Shown here piece after piece: positions 36,801-45,408 of a DNA stretch of 64,000 nt. Origin of the DNA: Pseudomonadota bacterium (GTDB taxonomy: Bacteria > Desulfobacterota > Desulfovibrionia > Desulfovibrionales > Desulfomicrobiaceae). Position 1 is the first letter of the stretch; the number at the start of each line of letters is the position of its first letter. The notes beneath the pieces are model-generated. The model searched no databases. It had not been told where the DNA came from and worked only from the letters and a program-made list of their open reading frames with translations. The stretch spans positions 1 through 64,000 of the forward strand of contig JAHIQM010000009.1 of the NCBI GenBank assembly GCA_018902545.1. The letters are read 5' to 3'. Both the position numbers and the translations under genes were made by a program.

Positions 36801-38090
36801 CAGCTCCAGACCGACGCGCCACTTTCGGGGCAGCTCACAGGCAGTGCGAAGCTCCTGCTGCTGCCCCGCCTGCTGCGTCTTGACGACCAGTCCCTCGACG
36901 GAGATTACGATCTTGATTTCCGCTTCTCAGGAACCTGGGAAAAACCGGCGCTCATGGGCACGGCCCAGGTTCGCGATGCGCGCTACGAAAACTTTCGCAG
37001 CGGCACCATCCTCCAGCGGGTGAACATGGATGCAACGGCTGATGGCTCAACCCTGACACTGAAACTGAGCGCCACAGATGGGGGCGCGGGTAAGGCCGAA
37101 GCCGTGGGCCAGGTCTACCTGCTCACCTTCAGGTACATTTTCGACGTGCTCTTCGACAAATTCCAGCTGCTGCGCCAGGATCTGGTCCAAAGCACAGCCA
37201 AAGGCGGCCTGCGCCTGGAGGGCAACCTGGAGGGGAGCGAGCTGCGCGGCAACATTACCCTCGACCCAACCACGATCAGGCTTCCCAAGAAAGTCTCCGC
37301 TGATCTGGCCCAGATCGAGGTCCATGAGATCAACACCAAAAGACCTCCCCCAAGCCAGGATGATGACAAGACCCCAAACTTCCTCCTCGACCTTGACCTG
37401 AAGGTGGCGATTCCGGCCCGCATGACGGTGGAGGGCCGGGGCCTTGAATCGGAATGGACCGGCAACCTCCACATCGGCGGCAATCACGTCCAGCCCGTCA
37501 TCAGTGGCGAGATGAACCTGCTGCGCGGCAAGTTCGAGTTCCTGGATCGCACCTTCGACCTGGCCAAGGGCACTGTCTCGCTAAACGGCGAGAATCCCCC
37601 CAACCCCTTTCTGGAGGTGCTGGGCGAAACCCATATTCAGGAAAACCTCATCCAGGTCCGCATCAGCGGTCCGCTCAGGGATTTTCGGCTCAGCCTGAAC
37701 TCTGTCCCGGCGCTGCCTCAGGATGAACTCCTGTCCATGATCCTGTTCGGCCGTTCCCTGCGCCAGATATCCCCTCTGCAGGCCGTGCGTCTGGCCCAGG
37801 CGGCCGCCGAAATGACCGGCCTCGGCGGCGCGACGCCGGACTTTCTGGACTCCATCAAGTCAAGCCTCGGGCTGCAGGAAGTAGACGTGACCAGAGATGA
37901 CCAGGACAATACAGCCGTGGGCATCGGCGGCTACGTCGGGGGAAAATATTACATCCGCACGCAAAGCAGCGTTTCCGGACAGGACCGGACCAGAGTCGAG
38001 ATTCAGATCACGCCCAAGATCAGCGTGGAAACCGAGGTCGGAAGCGACTCCAGACAGGGCGGGGGAGTGATGTGGAAACACGACTACTGA
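33867..38090 (+). CDS. tamB: TamB, inner-membrane translocation and assembly protein (AsmA-like/DUF490)
   Basis: A 1407-residue protein with one N-terminal membrane helix (LTLLILLAGLTLAATCLGLI), a very long periplasmic region of repeated beta strands forming the lipid-conducting groove of the AsmA-like bridge family, and the C-terminal DUF490/TamB domain (about 1050-1407; INLLRGKFEFLDRTFDLAKG-like and FLEVLGETHIQENLIQVRISG). The final blocks PQDELLSMILFGRSL and TPKISVETEVGSDS are typical. Length is near E. coli TamB (about 1260) but longer. Translation is probably coupled to tamA by the TGATG overlap. Confidence 0.94.
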   Translation: MDHPTKRRIRLTLLILLAGLTLAATCLGLILGTEKGRQGLLDTIVWATAGPDFALRMEGLHLGKTWSLERVTVSDASGPWLDAENLRVRPVLADLLRGRLSLLHASVARLEITRLPESPEEPQDTQSSALPPLRIQALDIDHLLIGPNVVGHEALLSLHGSLAMDSHEPRATLRVARLDRTEDVLELDARLRISENTLDLRLDLHEGPQGLLHAALGVNGTQGISVTALGHGPLEAWDLEIQSSLSDVANLTGNATLALNENPGAQLHALITPGPAWSLFTGLPQAETAILAQGQWRESVLHISRLDLRSPLGTLEGNATWDFANNFLESEARAEDVDLAWLMPEDVKTGLLNASASLRRDAEGLHTKGMVQLRDTIVSGYSVPEAEAMLVLDIPAEADSWRARAQLETRLPDLPEGLRSWTANATLSQDGDSFVVDTLRLESERLGLAANGTLGSLVNVDARFDVREFPLDAAQQPLSATVDTTVRGRLDLAASSLNASLEATAVRIDGLPAVVMELLGQQARVLAELSLSPELIRIHEASLLSRTTANAEAEFDLRKNSFAGRLDATFPQISVDAMDVGEGATLQASAAGTPESFDLDLTAAAGKISWQDMALDTFTATITAKGLPGGPVATVRAGAMAGQEPVSLDLRVEPVQSKLRFAEALLQLPDTSLSFSGDLDLDTLLLVGDANFQSTDLGTLGRILEMELGGEFSLQARLDAMQGRQRASLKGQGKSLLAENIGVGAATIGGTLADPGLPGGTDVEIELRAVGFAGILADQVTARLRGVETGLGFTVGLAHSPSQTRLTTSGTLSSDLARLVIEDLEGTLLQQDVRLLSPIDVTTSSAGATWRETGLSFGPATLQTRGDVSRERADISADLVDFDLALLRPLLPNLPDANVSAQLNVQGAPTEPDAHLRVQAQAIRLDTADIDQLPPLDATADLRLRRGVLEAQANLTSKSGIELDARLFSPMPMNLLSPQLQTDAPLSGQLTGSAKLLLLPRLLRLDDQSLDGDYDLDFRFSGTWEKPALMGTAQVRDARYENFRSGTILQRVNMDATADGSTLTLKLSATDGGAGKAEAVGQVYLLTFRYIFDVLFDKFQLLRQDLVQSTAKGGLRLEGNLEGSELRGNITLDPTTIRLPKKVSADLAQIEVHEINTKRPPPSQDDDKTPNFLLDLDLKVAIPARMTVEGRGLESEWTGNLHIGGNHVQPVISGEMNLLRGKFEFLDRTFDLAKGTVSLNGENPPNPFLEVLGETHIQENLIQVRISGPLRDFRLSLNSVPALPQDELLSMILFGRSLRQISPLQAVRLAQAAAEMTGLGGATPDFLDSIKSSLGLQEVDVTRDDQDNTAVGIGGYVGGKYYIRTQSSVSGQDRTRVEIQITPKISVETEVGSDSRQGGGVMWKHDY

Positions 38091-38145
38091 GCTGTGAGGG
38101 GACAGTGCTACGAGCGCGTCGGACGAAAAGTCCTGCGGGGAAAGG

Positions 38146-38397
38146 CTAAAATTCCTCTTCGCCGTCGGAAGAGGTCGGCGCGGCCTTGATGGTCAGGGTC
38201 AGGACATCATGGAGCACTTTGCCGCGCTCCTGGGCCAGCTGCTTCCATTTCTTCTTTTCCTTTTTCACGGCCTCGATGGTTTGCAGCAGATCCTGGATGG
38301 TGTGGGCGGGGTATCCGTACTTGCCATGCTTGCCCTTGCGCAGTTCTTCGTCGTTGCGCTCCTTGAGGGCCCGGAGTTGGCTGGAAGAAAGTATCAT
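38146..38397 (-). CDS. Small charged coiled-coil protein, unknown
   Basis: An 83-residue, lysine- and glutamate-rich protein, mostly helical, with a likely coiled coil around IQDLLQTIEAVKKEKKKWKQLAQE. It starts 3 bases after the stop of the TPR-PilB ATPase gene, so the two are certainly on one transcript. No signal, cysteine or membrane helix. I do not recognise the family. Its placement parallels the zinc-ribbon gene that follows the other PilB-like ATPase. Confidence 0.7.
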   Translation of the reverse strand: MILSSSQLRALKERNDEELRKGKHGKYGYPAHTIQDLLQTIEAVKKEKKKWKQLAQERGKVLHDVLTLTIKAAPTSSDGEEEF

Positions 38398-38400
38398 CGG

Positions 38401-40509
38401 CTAACCGCTCGCGGCCCGGACCTGGTCCATGTCGGTCAGGCCCATCATGACCTTCATCATGCCGTCCTGCTTGAGGCTGAGCATGCCTTCAGTCACGGCC
38501 TGGGCCCGGATCTCTTCGGTGGGCTTGCGGCGCTTGATCTGGTTCTTGATGCCAGGGGAGTTCACCATGAGCTCATGCACGCCGACCCGGCCCTTGTAGC
38601 CACCAACGCACTGCCCGCAGCCGACCTTGCGGTAAAGGGTCGGCTTGCCCTGCAGAAATTCCTTGGCCTGAACTTCCCAGCCCGGCCCAAACTCGATGCC
38701 CATCTCCTCCAGTTCCTTGGCGTCGGGAGTGTAGGCCTGCTTGCAGTTCGGGCACAGGGTCTTGACCAGCCTCTGGGCCAGAACGCACAGCAGCGAATCG
38801 GCGAAGTTGAAGGGGTCCAGATCCATGTCCAGCAGGCGGGTCACTGTTTCGGGGGCGGAGTTGGTGTGTAGAGTTGAAAAGACCAGATGGCCGGTCAGGG
38901 ATGACTCAACACCTATGTGCGCGGTTTCCTTGTCGCGCATCTCGCCGATCATAATGACGTCGGGGTCAGCGCGCAGGAACGAACGCAGGGCCGAGGCAAA
39001 AGTCAGACCGATCTTGGGGTTGACCTGCACCTGGCGCAGTCCTTCCTGGGTGATCTCTACCGGATCCTCGGCGGTCCAGATCTTGCGCTCGGGAGTGTTG
39101 ATGTAGCTGACCGCCGAGTGCAGGGTCGTGGTCTTGCCCGACCCCGTGGGGCCAACCACGAGAATCAGGCCGTAGGGCTTGTAAATGAGCTTCTCGAAGG
39201 CCGCCTTGCTCTGCGCCAGCAGCCCAAGCTTGTCCAGCGGCAGGGGCTTGCCCGAGGCCAGCACGCGCAGGACCACATCTTCCATGCCCTCCAGGGTGGG
39301 AATGGTGGCCATGCGGTATTCCACAACCTTGTTGCGGTCGGGCAGCTTGATCTTGATCTTGCCGTCCTGAGGCAGGCGGCGTTCGGCAATGTCCAGGCTG
39401 GCCATGATCTTGAGGCGCGAGACGATGGGCCGGGCCAGGGGCAGGCGAACCTTGCGAAATTCGTAGCAGGTCCCGTCCAGACGGAAGCGGAACATGCAGT
39501 AGCGGGAGGCCGGGTTGGGCTCGATGTGGATGTCGGACACGTTCTTGCGCCAGGCCTCGACCAGCAGGGCGTTGACCATGCGCACGACCTCGCTGTCCGT
39601 GTCGCTCAACTCGGAGTCGGTCTCCTCGTTCGCGGAGACGACGTCCGCCGACTCCACGTCCTCGTCAAAGGCCGCAGCCAGATCCTCCCCCCCACCGAAC
39701 TGCTTGTAGAATTGTTCGATGTACTGCTCGATGTCCCCGGCCAGCGTGACCTTGGCCTCGACACTAGACGTGCCGTAGATGAAACGGATCTCGTCCAGTC
39801 GTCCGAGGTCGAAGGGGTTGGTCATGAGCACGGTTATGGTGTTACCCTCCTGGGAAAAAGGCAGCCAACCATACCGTTTGAGAAAATCCGGATCAAGGCG
39901 GCGCTTTTCGAAAAGCTCGAAGGGCGGCTCCTTGCTTGCAGAAAAAGGGACGAATTCCGTGCCGTAGAATCGGGCCAGGCTCTCGCCCAGCTCCTTCTTG
40001 GGGACCTTGTAATCCTTGAGCAGCAGGGTGTCGGAGTCCTTGCCATCCCTGGACAGGACGTTCGAGAGCTGATCGGCGTTGATGAGGCCCTTTTCCAGCA
40101 GATAGGAATAGCGACTGCTGCTCGAAGAGACGGGACGGGGAGTCAGGGCTTTGATGCGCTGTTCGATACCCGGAAAGTCGGGATCAAGGATGCGCACCTT
40201 TTCGAAGATGGAGCGGGCTTCCTGGTGGTTGTCCTGATGCAGGTAGATAAGCCCGGCCCGGAAATAGAGCTTGGCGGCGACTTTGGGGGGATAATCGTTT
40301 TCGCCCAGAACCTTGAGCGTGAACTCGGCCTGCTCCTGCACCTTGCCGAGCTTGTTCAGGCTGTCGAGCATGAGTCGGACCATGTCGTAGCTGCGCACGC
40401 CATGGGCGTAACCGCTCCGACAGATGTTCAGAACACCGGCGTAGTCGTCCTTAGCGAACAGATTCCAGGCCTGGGAGAGAAGTTGTTCCTCGCTCTGCGG
40501 ATTATCCAT
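38401..40509 (-). CDS. PilB/GspE family ATPase with N-terminal TPR-like domain
   Basis: A 702-residue protein. Residues about 5-120 form helical TPR-like repeats (LLSQAWNLFAKDDYAGVLNI, KLYFRAGLIYLHQDNHQEA). A GspE/MshE-like N-domain follows (about 130-270), then the ATPase: Walker A VVGPTGSGKTTTLH (about residue 455), Asp box ADPDVIMIGEMRD, His box FSTLHTNSAPETV and a C4 zinc motif (CPNC and CGQC). It is related to the GAF-PilB ATPase at 20629-22938, differing in the sensor module. No pilin or secretin genes are near. It is downstream of ilvC; the ribosome site (GAGAAG) is weak. Confidence 0.9.
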   Translation of the reverse strand: MDNPQSEEQLLSQAWNLFAKDDYAGVLNICRSGYAHGVRSYDMVRLMLDSLNKLGKVQEQAEFTLKVLGENDYPPKVAAKLYFRAGLIYLHQDNHQEARSIFEKVRILDPDFPGIEQRIKALTPRPVSSSSSRYSYLLEKGLINADQLSNVLSRDGKDSDTLLLKDYKVPKKELGESLARFYGTEFVPFSASKEPPFELFEKRRLDPDFLKRYGWLPFSQEGNTITVLMTNPFDLGRLDEIRFIYGTSSVEAKVTLAGDIEQYIEQFYKQFGGGEDLAAAFDEDVESADVVSANEETDSELSDTDSEVVRMVNALLVEAWRKNVSDIHIEPNPASRYCMFRFRLDGTCYEFRKVRLPLARPIVSRLKIMASLDIAERRLPQDGKIKIKLPDRNKVVEYRMATIPTLEGMEDVVLRVLASGKPLPLDKLGLLAQSKAAFEKLIYKPYGLILVVGPTGSGKTTTLHSAVSYINTPERKIWTAEDPVEITQEGLRQVQVNPKIGLTFASALRSFLRADPDVIMIGEMRDKETAHIGVESSLTGHLVFSTLHTNSAPETVTRLLDMDLDPFNFADSLLCVLAQRLVKTLCPNCKQAYTPDAKELEEMGIEFGPGWEVQAKEFLQGKPTLYRKVGCGQCVGGYKGRVGVHELMVNSPGIKNQIKRRKPTEEIRAQAVTEGMLSLKQDGMMKVMMGLTDMDQVRAASG

Positions 40510-40568
40510 GCTTCTCGCTCACACGTTGGTCCGGATTCGGGCGGCCGGGAGTCGGCCGCCCGGAGGGA

Positions 40569-41558
40569 TTATTTCTGCAGCCAAGCCATCATCGAACGCA
40601 GGTTGTCGCCGACCTGTTCGACCTGATGCTCGTGGCTCTGACGCCTTCTGGCCAGGAAGAAAGGCAGGTCAGCCTTGTTTTCCAGAATCCAGTTGCGGGC
40701 GAAAGTGCCGTCCTGAATCTCTTCGAGCACCTTCTGCATGGCCTTTCGGGACTCTTCGTTGATGACCCGGGGGCCAGTCACGTAGTCGCCGTACTCGGCC
40801 GTGTCGCTGATGGAGTGATGCATCTTCTTGAATCCGCCCTCATAGAGCAGATCGACGATGAGCTTTAATTCATGCATGCACTCGAAGAAGGCGATTTCGG
40901 GCTGGTATCCGGCCTTGGTCAGGGTCTCAAAACCGGCGCGGATGAGCTCGCTCACGCCGCCGCAGAGCACGGCCTGTTCGCCGAAGAGGTCCGTTTCGGT
41001 CTCTTCGCGAAACGTGGTCTCAAGCACGCCGGAACGGGTTCCACCCACACCGGCGGCATAGGCCAGGGCCTTGGACAGGGCCTGCCCCGTGGCGTCCTGA
41101 TGCACGGCGACCAGGCACGGCACTCCGCCGCCCTTCTCGAACTCGCGGCGCACGAGGTGGCCGGGTCCCTTGGGTGCGATCATGACCACATCCACATCCT
41201 TGGGCGGGATGATCTGGTTGTAATGGATGTTGAAGCCGTGACCGAAAACCAGAGTCTTGCCCGGGGCCAGGTTGGGCAGAATCTCTTCCTGGTAGACCTT
41301 GGGCTGGTACTGGTCCTGGACCAGGATCTGGATCAGGTCCGCCTTCTTGGCCGCCTCGGCCGCGCTGACGGGCTCGAAGCCGTGTTCCCGCGCCAGCTGC
41401 CAGTTCGGTCCGCCCGGGCGCTGGCCGATAATGACCTGCACGCCGGAGTCGCGCAGGTTCTGCGCATGGGCGTGCCCCTGGCTGCCGTACCCGATAATGG
41501 CCACGATCTTGTCTTTGAGTATATTCAGATCGGCGTCTTTGTCGTAATAAATTTTCAT
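40569..41558 (-). CDS. ilvC: Ketol-acid reductoisomerase
   Basis: A 329-residue class I enzyme of valine, leucine and isoleucine synthesis, converting acetolactate or acetohydroxybutyrate to dihydroxy acids. The Rossmann motif is [19 protein letters not shown] and the loop GQRPGGPNW supports NADPH use. [25 protein letters not shown] and [12 protein letters not shown] are conserved. The ATG at 41558 follows AGAAGGAG; a longer upstream frame is not supported. It is third in an ilvB-ilvN-ilvC operon, 58 bases after ilvN. Confidence 0.97.
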   Translation of the reverse strand: MKIYYDKDADLNILKDKIVAIIGYGSQGHAHAQNLRDSGVQVIIGQRPGGPNWQLAREHGFEPVSAAEAAKKADLIQILVQDQYQPKVYQEEILPNLAPGKTLVFGHGFNIHYNQIIPPKDVDVVMIAPKGPGHLVRREFEKGGGVPCLVAVHQDATGQALSKALAYAAGVGGTRSGVLETTFREETETDLFGEQAVLCGGVSELIRAGFETLTKAGYQPEIAFFECMHELKLIVDLLYEGGFKKMHHSISDTAEYGDYVTGPRVINEESRKAMQKVLEEIQDGTFARNWILENKADLPFFLARRRQSHEHQVEQVGDNLRSMMAWLQK

Positions 41559-41616
41559 GTTTTCTCCTTCTTCGTGAATCTTGATACCCTGTAGCGGGCC
41601 CTCAGCCAAATGGTCA

Positions 41617-42105
41617 TCAGTCGACAAGCTGCATGCTGCGGCGCATGGCCACTGTGCCGGCGCGGATGAACTCCTTGACGCCGAAGCGCTGCAACAGCGC
41701 CACAACGGCCTTTATTTTGCCTTGATCACCGGTGATTTCAAGGGTCAACTCATCGGGGCTGACGTCAACCACCTTACATCTGAAAATATCCGCGATGCGC
41801 AGCACCTCGGCGCGCTTGGCATCCTCCGCCCCGACCTTCATGAGCACGATCTCCCGCTCAACGGCCTGCAAGTGGGTCAGGTCCACGACCTTGATGACGG
41901 TAATGAGCTTGTGCAGCTGCTTCATGATCTGCTCGATGATCTGCTCGTCACCGCTGGTGCAGATAGTGATATGGGAAACCCCGTTCTCCAGGGTCGGACC
42001 GACGTTCAGGGATTCGATGTTGAATCCCCGGCCGCTGAAAAGGCCGACCACGCGGGAAAGAACTCCGGGTTCGTTCTCTACAAGTATGGATAAGACATGT
42101 CTCAT
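41617..42105 (-). CDS. ilvN: Acetolactate synthase small (regulatory) subunit
   Basis: A 162-residue regulatory subunit. The N-terminal ACT domain ([33 protein letters not shown]) binds valine for feedback control, and the C-terminal domain (about 85-162) activates the large subunit. Length matches IlvH/IlvN of the long type. AGGAGG lies 7 bases before the ATG. It starts 9 bases after the ilvB stop. The symbol ilvN or ilvH would both be defensible. Confidence 0.96.
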   Translation of the reverse strand: MRHVLSILVENEPGVLSRVVGLFSGRGFNIESLNVGPTLENGVSHITICTSGDEQIIEQIMKQLHKLITVIKVVDLTHLQAVEREIVLMKVGAEDAKRAEVLRIADIFRCKVVDVSPDELTLEITGDQGKIKAVVALLQRFGVKEFIRAGTVAMRRSMQLVD

Positions 42106-42114
42106 GGCGGCCTC

Positions 42115-43803
42115 CTAAACCAGCAACATTTCCGACAGGGCAGCGCCTGCCGGGACCATGGGCGCGACGTTTTCCTCGGGCTCGACACGCACATCGACAA
42201 TGACCGGACCCGGATGATCGAAGGCGGCCCGCAGGGTCGCCTCCAGGTCTTCTGCCTTTTCGACCAGGAAGCCTTCAGCTCCGTAGGCCTTGGCCAGGGC
42301 CACGAAATCGGGGTTGGTGTGTAGGCAGGTGGCGCAGTAGTTCTTCTTGTAGAAGAGCTCCTGCCACTGCCGGACCATGCCCAGGTAGCCGTTGTTCAAA
42401 ATGACGATCTTGACTGGCACGTTGTAGCTGACCGCCGTGGCCAGTTCCTGAATGTTCATCTGAATGGAGCCGTCGCCGGCGATGTCGACCACCAGCTTGT
42501 CAGGGAAGGCAAGCTGCGCGCCGATGGCCGCCGGAAAACCGTAGCCCATGGTGCCGAGGCCGCCGGAGGTCAGCAGGGTGCGCGGCTTGCGATAGGTGTA
42601 GAACTGCGCGGCCCACATCTGGTTCTGGCCCACTTCGGTGGCGATGATGGCCTCCCCTTTGGAAAGCTCGTGAATCTTCTCTACCACCCACTGCGGCTTG
42701 ATGGCCCCGCCGTTCTTGGCGTAGCCGAGGGGGTGGGCGGCGCGCATCTCGGTCAGGGAAGCGTTCCAGTCCTCGTGCTTGGCCTGCCACTGAACGCCCG
42801 CGATCTTGTCCAGTTCCTCGATGAGCCCCGAGAGGCCCTGCTTGCAGTCCGCGACAATGGGCACGTCCACGACCACGTTCTTACTGATGGAGGTGGGATC
42901 GACGTCGATATGGATGATCTTGGCCCGCGCGGCAAAGGCGTTGATGCGGCCCGTGACCCGGTCGTCGAAACGTGCGCCCACGGAAAGCAGCAGATCGCAG
43001 TTGTTGACGGCCATGTTGGCCGTGTACGTGCCGTGCATGCCGAGCATGCCGAGCCAGCCGGAGTGATCGCCCGGAAAGGCGCCCAGACCCATGAGGGTGG
43101 TGGTGACCGGCAGATGAAACTTTTCGGCCAGCGCCCTGAGCTCATCCGAGCTGTCGGAGGAGACGACGCCGCCCCCGGCATAGATCACGGGCTGTTTGCT
43201 GTGAGCAATGAGCTCCGCGGCCTTGCGCAGCTGCTTGCGGTTGGGGCTGACATTGGGGTTGTAGCTGCGAATGCCGATTGCTTCGGGATAGGAAAATTTG
43301 GTTTTGGCGTTGACCACGTCCTTGGGCAGGTCGATGAGGACAGGCCCCGGCCTGCCTGTCCTGGCGATGTAAAATGCCTGCTTGATGGTCAAGGCCAGGT
43401 CGGCCACGTTCTTGACCAGATAGTTGTGCTTGGTGCAGGGCCGGGTGATGCCCACGATGTCGGCTTCCTGAAAGGCGTCGTTGCCGATCAGGTGCGTGGG
43501 CACCTGCCCCGTGATCACGACAATGGGAATGGAATCCATGTAGGCCGTGGCGATTCCGGTTACGGTGTTGGTCGCACCGGGCCCGGAGGTTACCAGACAT
43601 ACGCCCACCTTGCCCGATGCCCTGGCGAAACCGTCGGCTGCGTGGACCGCAGCCTGTTCGTGACGGACCAGAATGTGCTTGATCGGGTGCTTGGGGAGTT
43701 CGTCATAAATGTCGATGACCGCACCCCCGGGAAACCCGAAAATGAGATCAACCCCTTCCCGTTTCAAGCACTCCATGAGTATCTGGGCACCGGTGAGAAC
43801 CAT
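42115..43803 (-). CDS. ilvB: Acetolactate synthase large (catalytic) subunit
   Basis: A 562-residue ThDP-dependent enzyme condensing pyruvate with pyruvate or 2-oxobutyrate. The catalytic Glu is in [16 protein letters not shown], the ThDP/Mg site is GDGSIQMN...NN, and the FAD-binding middle domain carries [12 protein letters not shown]. Length and C-terminus are typical. AGGAGG-like sequence precedes the ATG. It is the first of ilvB-ilvN-ilvC; no leader peptide or attenuator was seen upstream, where a DUF465 gene ends only 6 bases away. Confidence 0.97.
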   Translation of the reverse strand: MVLTGAQILMECLKREGVDLIFGFPGGAVIDIYDELPKHPIKHILVRHEQAAVHAADGFARASGKVGVCLVTSGPGATNTVTGIATAYMDSIPIVVITGQVPTHLIGNDAFQEADIVGITRPCTKHNYLVKNVADLALTIKQAFYIARTGRPGPVLIDLPKDVVNAKTKFSYPEAIGIRSYNPNVSPNRKQLRKAAELIAHSKQPVIYAGGGVVSSDSSDELRALAEKFHLPVTTTLMGLGAFPGDHSGWLGMLGMHGTYTANMAVNNCDLLLSVGARFDDRVTGRINAFAARAKIIHIDVDPTSISKNVVVDVPIVADCKQGLSGLIEELDKIAGVQWQAKHEDWNASLTEMRAAHPLGYAKNGGAIKPQWVVEKIHELSKGEAIIATEVGQNQMWAAQFYTYRKPRTLLTSGGLGTMGYGFPAAIGAQLAFPDKLVVDIAGDGSIQMNIQELATAVSYNVPVKIVILNNGYLGMVRQWQELFYKKNYCATCLHTNPDFVALAKAYGAEGFLVEKAEDLEATLRAAFDHPGPVIVDVRVEPEENVAPMVPAGAALSEMLLV

Positions 43804-43809
43804 GGCTTC

Positions 43810-44040
43810 CTATCCCTCCTGACGTTTGTATTTCTCGAGCAAAGCCTGGATCCGGGTCTTGCCGGCCAGCTTTTTCTTCTTGTATTCCTTCACTTCCAGA
43901 TCTTCAGCCGGGGAAAGCACTGTTTTTCCCGAATAGCGCTCCAGGATCTTTTCGAATCCCACATGGTCCTCCCACAGACTCTTGAGTTCCTCGTCGTGAC
44001 CCATGTGAGCCGCAATCAGTTCGAGGTCTTGCTGTTCCAT
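43810..44040 (-). CDS. DUF465 family protein (YdcH-like)
   Basis: A 76-residue helical hairpin protein of the DUF465/YdcH family: LAGKTRIQALLEKYKRQ near the C-terminus with preceding EYKKKKL is typical. AAGGAG lies 7 bases before the ATG at 44040, so the longer frame to 44073 is dropped. It ends 6 bases before ilvB and starts 29 bases after the DUF167 gene, all on one strand. Family function is unknown. Confidence 0.85.
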   Translation of the reverse strand: MEQQDLELIAAHMGHDEELKSLWEDHVGFEKILERYSGKTVLSPAEDLEVKEYKKKKLAGKTRIQALLEKYKRQEG

Positions 44041-44069
44041 AGGATGTCTCCTTAGCGTTATGGTTTTGC

Positions 44070-44378
44070 TCATGCCCGTACCGAAAAAACTTTCCAGTCG
44101 GGCTCTTCCTCCACGTTCAGCAGCAGGTTCTTCTGCCGGGACGCGTGCCCGGACTCCATGACCACCTGCGAAGTCTTGATTCCCAAAATCCCGGCTATGA
44201 ACACGAGAAGCGCGTTGTTGGCCTTGTTGTCAACCGCCGGGGCCTGCAGCCGGATCTTCAGGTAGTCCCCGTGCATGCCCACAATCTGCGTTCTCTTCGC
44301 GCCGGGCTGAACCCAGATCCTGAGCACCCAACCGCCCTTTGAGGCCGTTGCGGCGTAATCAGGAAGATCCGCGCCCAT
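44070..44378 (-). CDS. DUF167 family protein (YggU-like)
   Basis: A 102-residue protein covering one DUF167 domain: VLRIWVQPGAKRTQIVG, LKIRLQAPAVDNKANNALLVF and VMESGHASRQKNLLL. The ATG at 44378 is preferred because it gives the usual family length and begins just before the domain; the ribosome site is weak and translation may be coupled to yggT, whose stop is only 5 bases upstream. YggT-YggU adjacency is common in proteobacteria. Confidence 0.88.
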   Translation of the reverse strand: MGADLPDYAATASKGGWVLRIWVQPGAKRTQIVGMHGDYLKIRLQAPAVDNKANNALLVFIAGILGIKTSQVVMESGHASRQKNLLLNVEEEPDWKVFSVRA

Positions 44379-44383
44379 GTGAA

Positions 44384-44677
44384 CTAGAACATCATCTGCG
44401 ACATCAGTCGAGCTAAAAATACCTGCACGAACTTGATGCCCAGAACCACGAGAAACGGTGAAAAATCTATCCCGCTGATATACGTGAACGGCAACCATTT
44501 GCGAATACGGTAAAAAACAGGTTCGGTCAGGGTCCGGATCCCGCGCACGATGGGGTTGTAAGGATCGGGATTGACCCAGGACATGACCACGGCGGCGATG
44601 ACTACCCAGAAATACAGGGACAGGATACTGTCGATCACATAATATATCGCCGCAAAAAGACTCGAAAAAACAGGCAT
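44384..44677 (-). CDS. YggT family membrane protein
   Basis: A 97-residue inner-membrane protein with two hydrophobic segments (IDSILSLYFWVVIAAVVMSW and FLVVLGIKFVQVFLARLM) and the signature WVNPDPYNPIVRGIRTLTEP. YggT (Ycf19-like) proteins are linked to osmotic or cell-division phenotypes in other species. AAGGGG lies 8-9 bases before the ATG. It lies between a HAD phosphatase and the yggU-like gene. Confidence 0.9.
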   Translation of the reverse strand: MPVFSSLFAAIYYVIDSILSLYFWVVIAAVVMSWVNPDPYNPIVRGIRTLTEPVFYRIRKWLPFTYISGIDFSPFLVVLGIKFVQVFLARLMSQMMF

Positions 44678-44731
44678 CTGGAATTCCCCTTCAAAGGCGC
44701 GGACGCTTTGCTCCGGCGCCGTGTTTTCAGG

Positions 44732-45406
44732 CTAATCGATTATCTCGCAAAAACCCGTCTCAAACCATTGCCGCAGTTCATGAAAACTGTCCACATGGAG
44801 TTGGGCCCTCAAATCCGGGCTCCGATAGGCCCAGAACGGGACCCCTGCACGGACCGTGGTTTCCTGATCCACTGACGAATCGCCGAGGTAGGACATCTCC
44901 TGGGCGGAAAATCCCCAATCCTCGACAATGCGCCGCAGGCCTTCGGGGTCCGGCTTGGGACGGGCCACCTTGGCGGCGGTCATGACCGGATGGAAGAAGC
45001 GGGTCAGTTCGAACCGCTTGAGAACCATCTCCATGGAATTCTTGCGATTGGTGTTCACCGCCATACGCACGCCCATGCCCTCCAGAACGCGGAGCAGCTC
45101 GAAAAGTCCCGGCTCCGGCACCATGCGGTCGATGAAGTCATCGTAGTTCCAGTTCCCCTGCACTTCAGCAGCCCTCGACCGGAGGTCCACAGGGATGATC
45201 CGGGCCAGGGATGCGTCCACGGTATGCATGAACGAGTACTCCTCATCCTCCGGGCTCATGGGCGCAAGGCCCAGGGCCAGGAGAATGTGATTGTAGTAAT
45301 AACGGTTCAAGTCCCGCGAATCAAAAAGTACCCCGTCACAGTCAAAGACCACACCGCGAATGCGGCGCAGGTCCAAACGGCGGGTCCGGCCGGTGTCAGC
45401 AGTCAT
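44732..45406 (-). CDS. HAD-family hydrolase (phosphatase-like)
   Basis: A 224-residue cytoplasmic HAD hydrolase. Motif I is VVFDCDGVLFDS (nucleophile and acid/base Asp), motif II is NTNRK, motif III Lys is in ARPKPDPEGL and motif IV YLGDSSVDQ. A C1 cap of about 70 residues follows motif I, as in phosphoglycolate phosphatase-like enzymes. Substrate unknown. It starts 2 bases after the acyl-CoA synthetase stop, with GGAG 5 bases upstream of its ATG, so it is co-transcribed. Confidence 0.9.
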   Translation of the reverse strand: MTADTGRTRRLDLRRIRGVVFDCDGVLFDSRDLNRYYYNHILLALGLAPMSPEDEEYSFMHTVDASLARIIPVDLRSRAAEVQGNWNYDDFIDRMVPEPGLFELLRVLEGMGVRMAVNTNRKNSMEMVLKRFELTRFFHPVMTAAKVARPKPDPEGLRRIVEDWGFSAQEMSYLGDSSVDQETTVRAGVPFWAYRSPDLRAQLHVDSFHELRQWFETGFCEIID

Positions 45407-45408
45407 GT

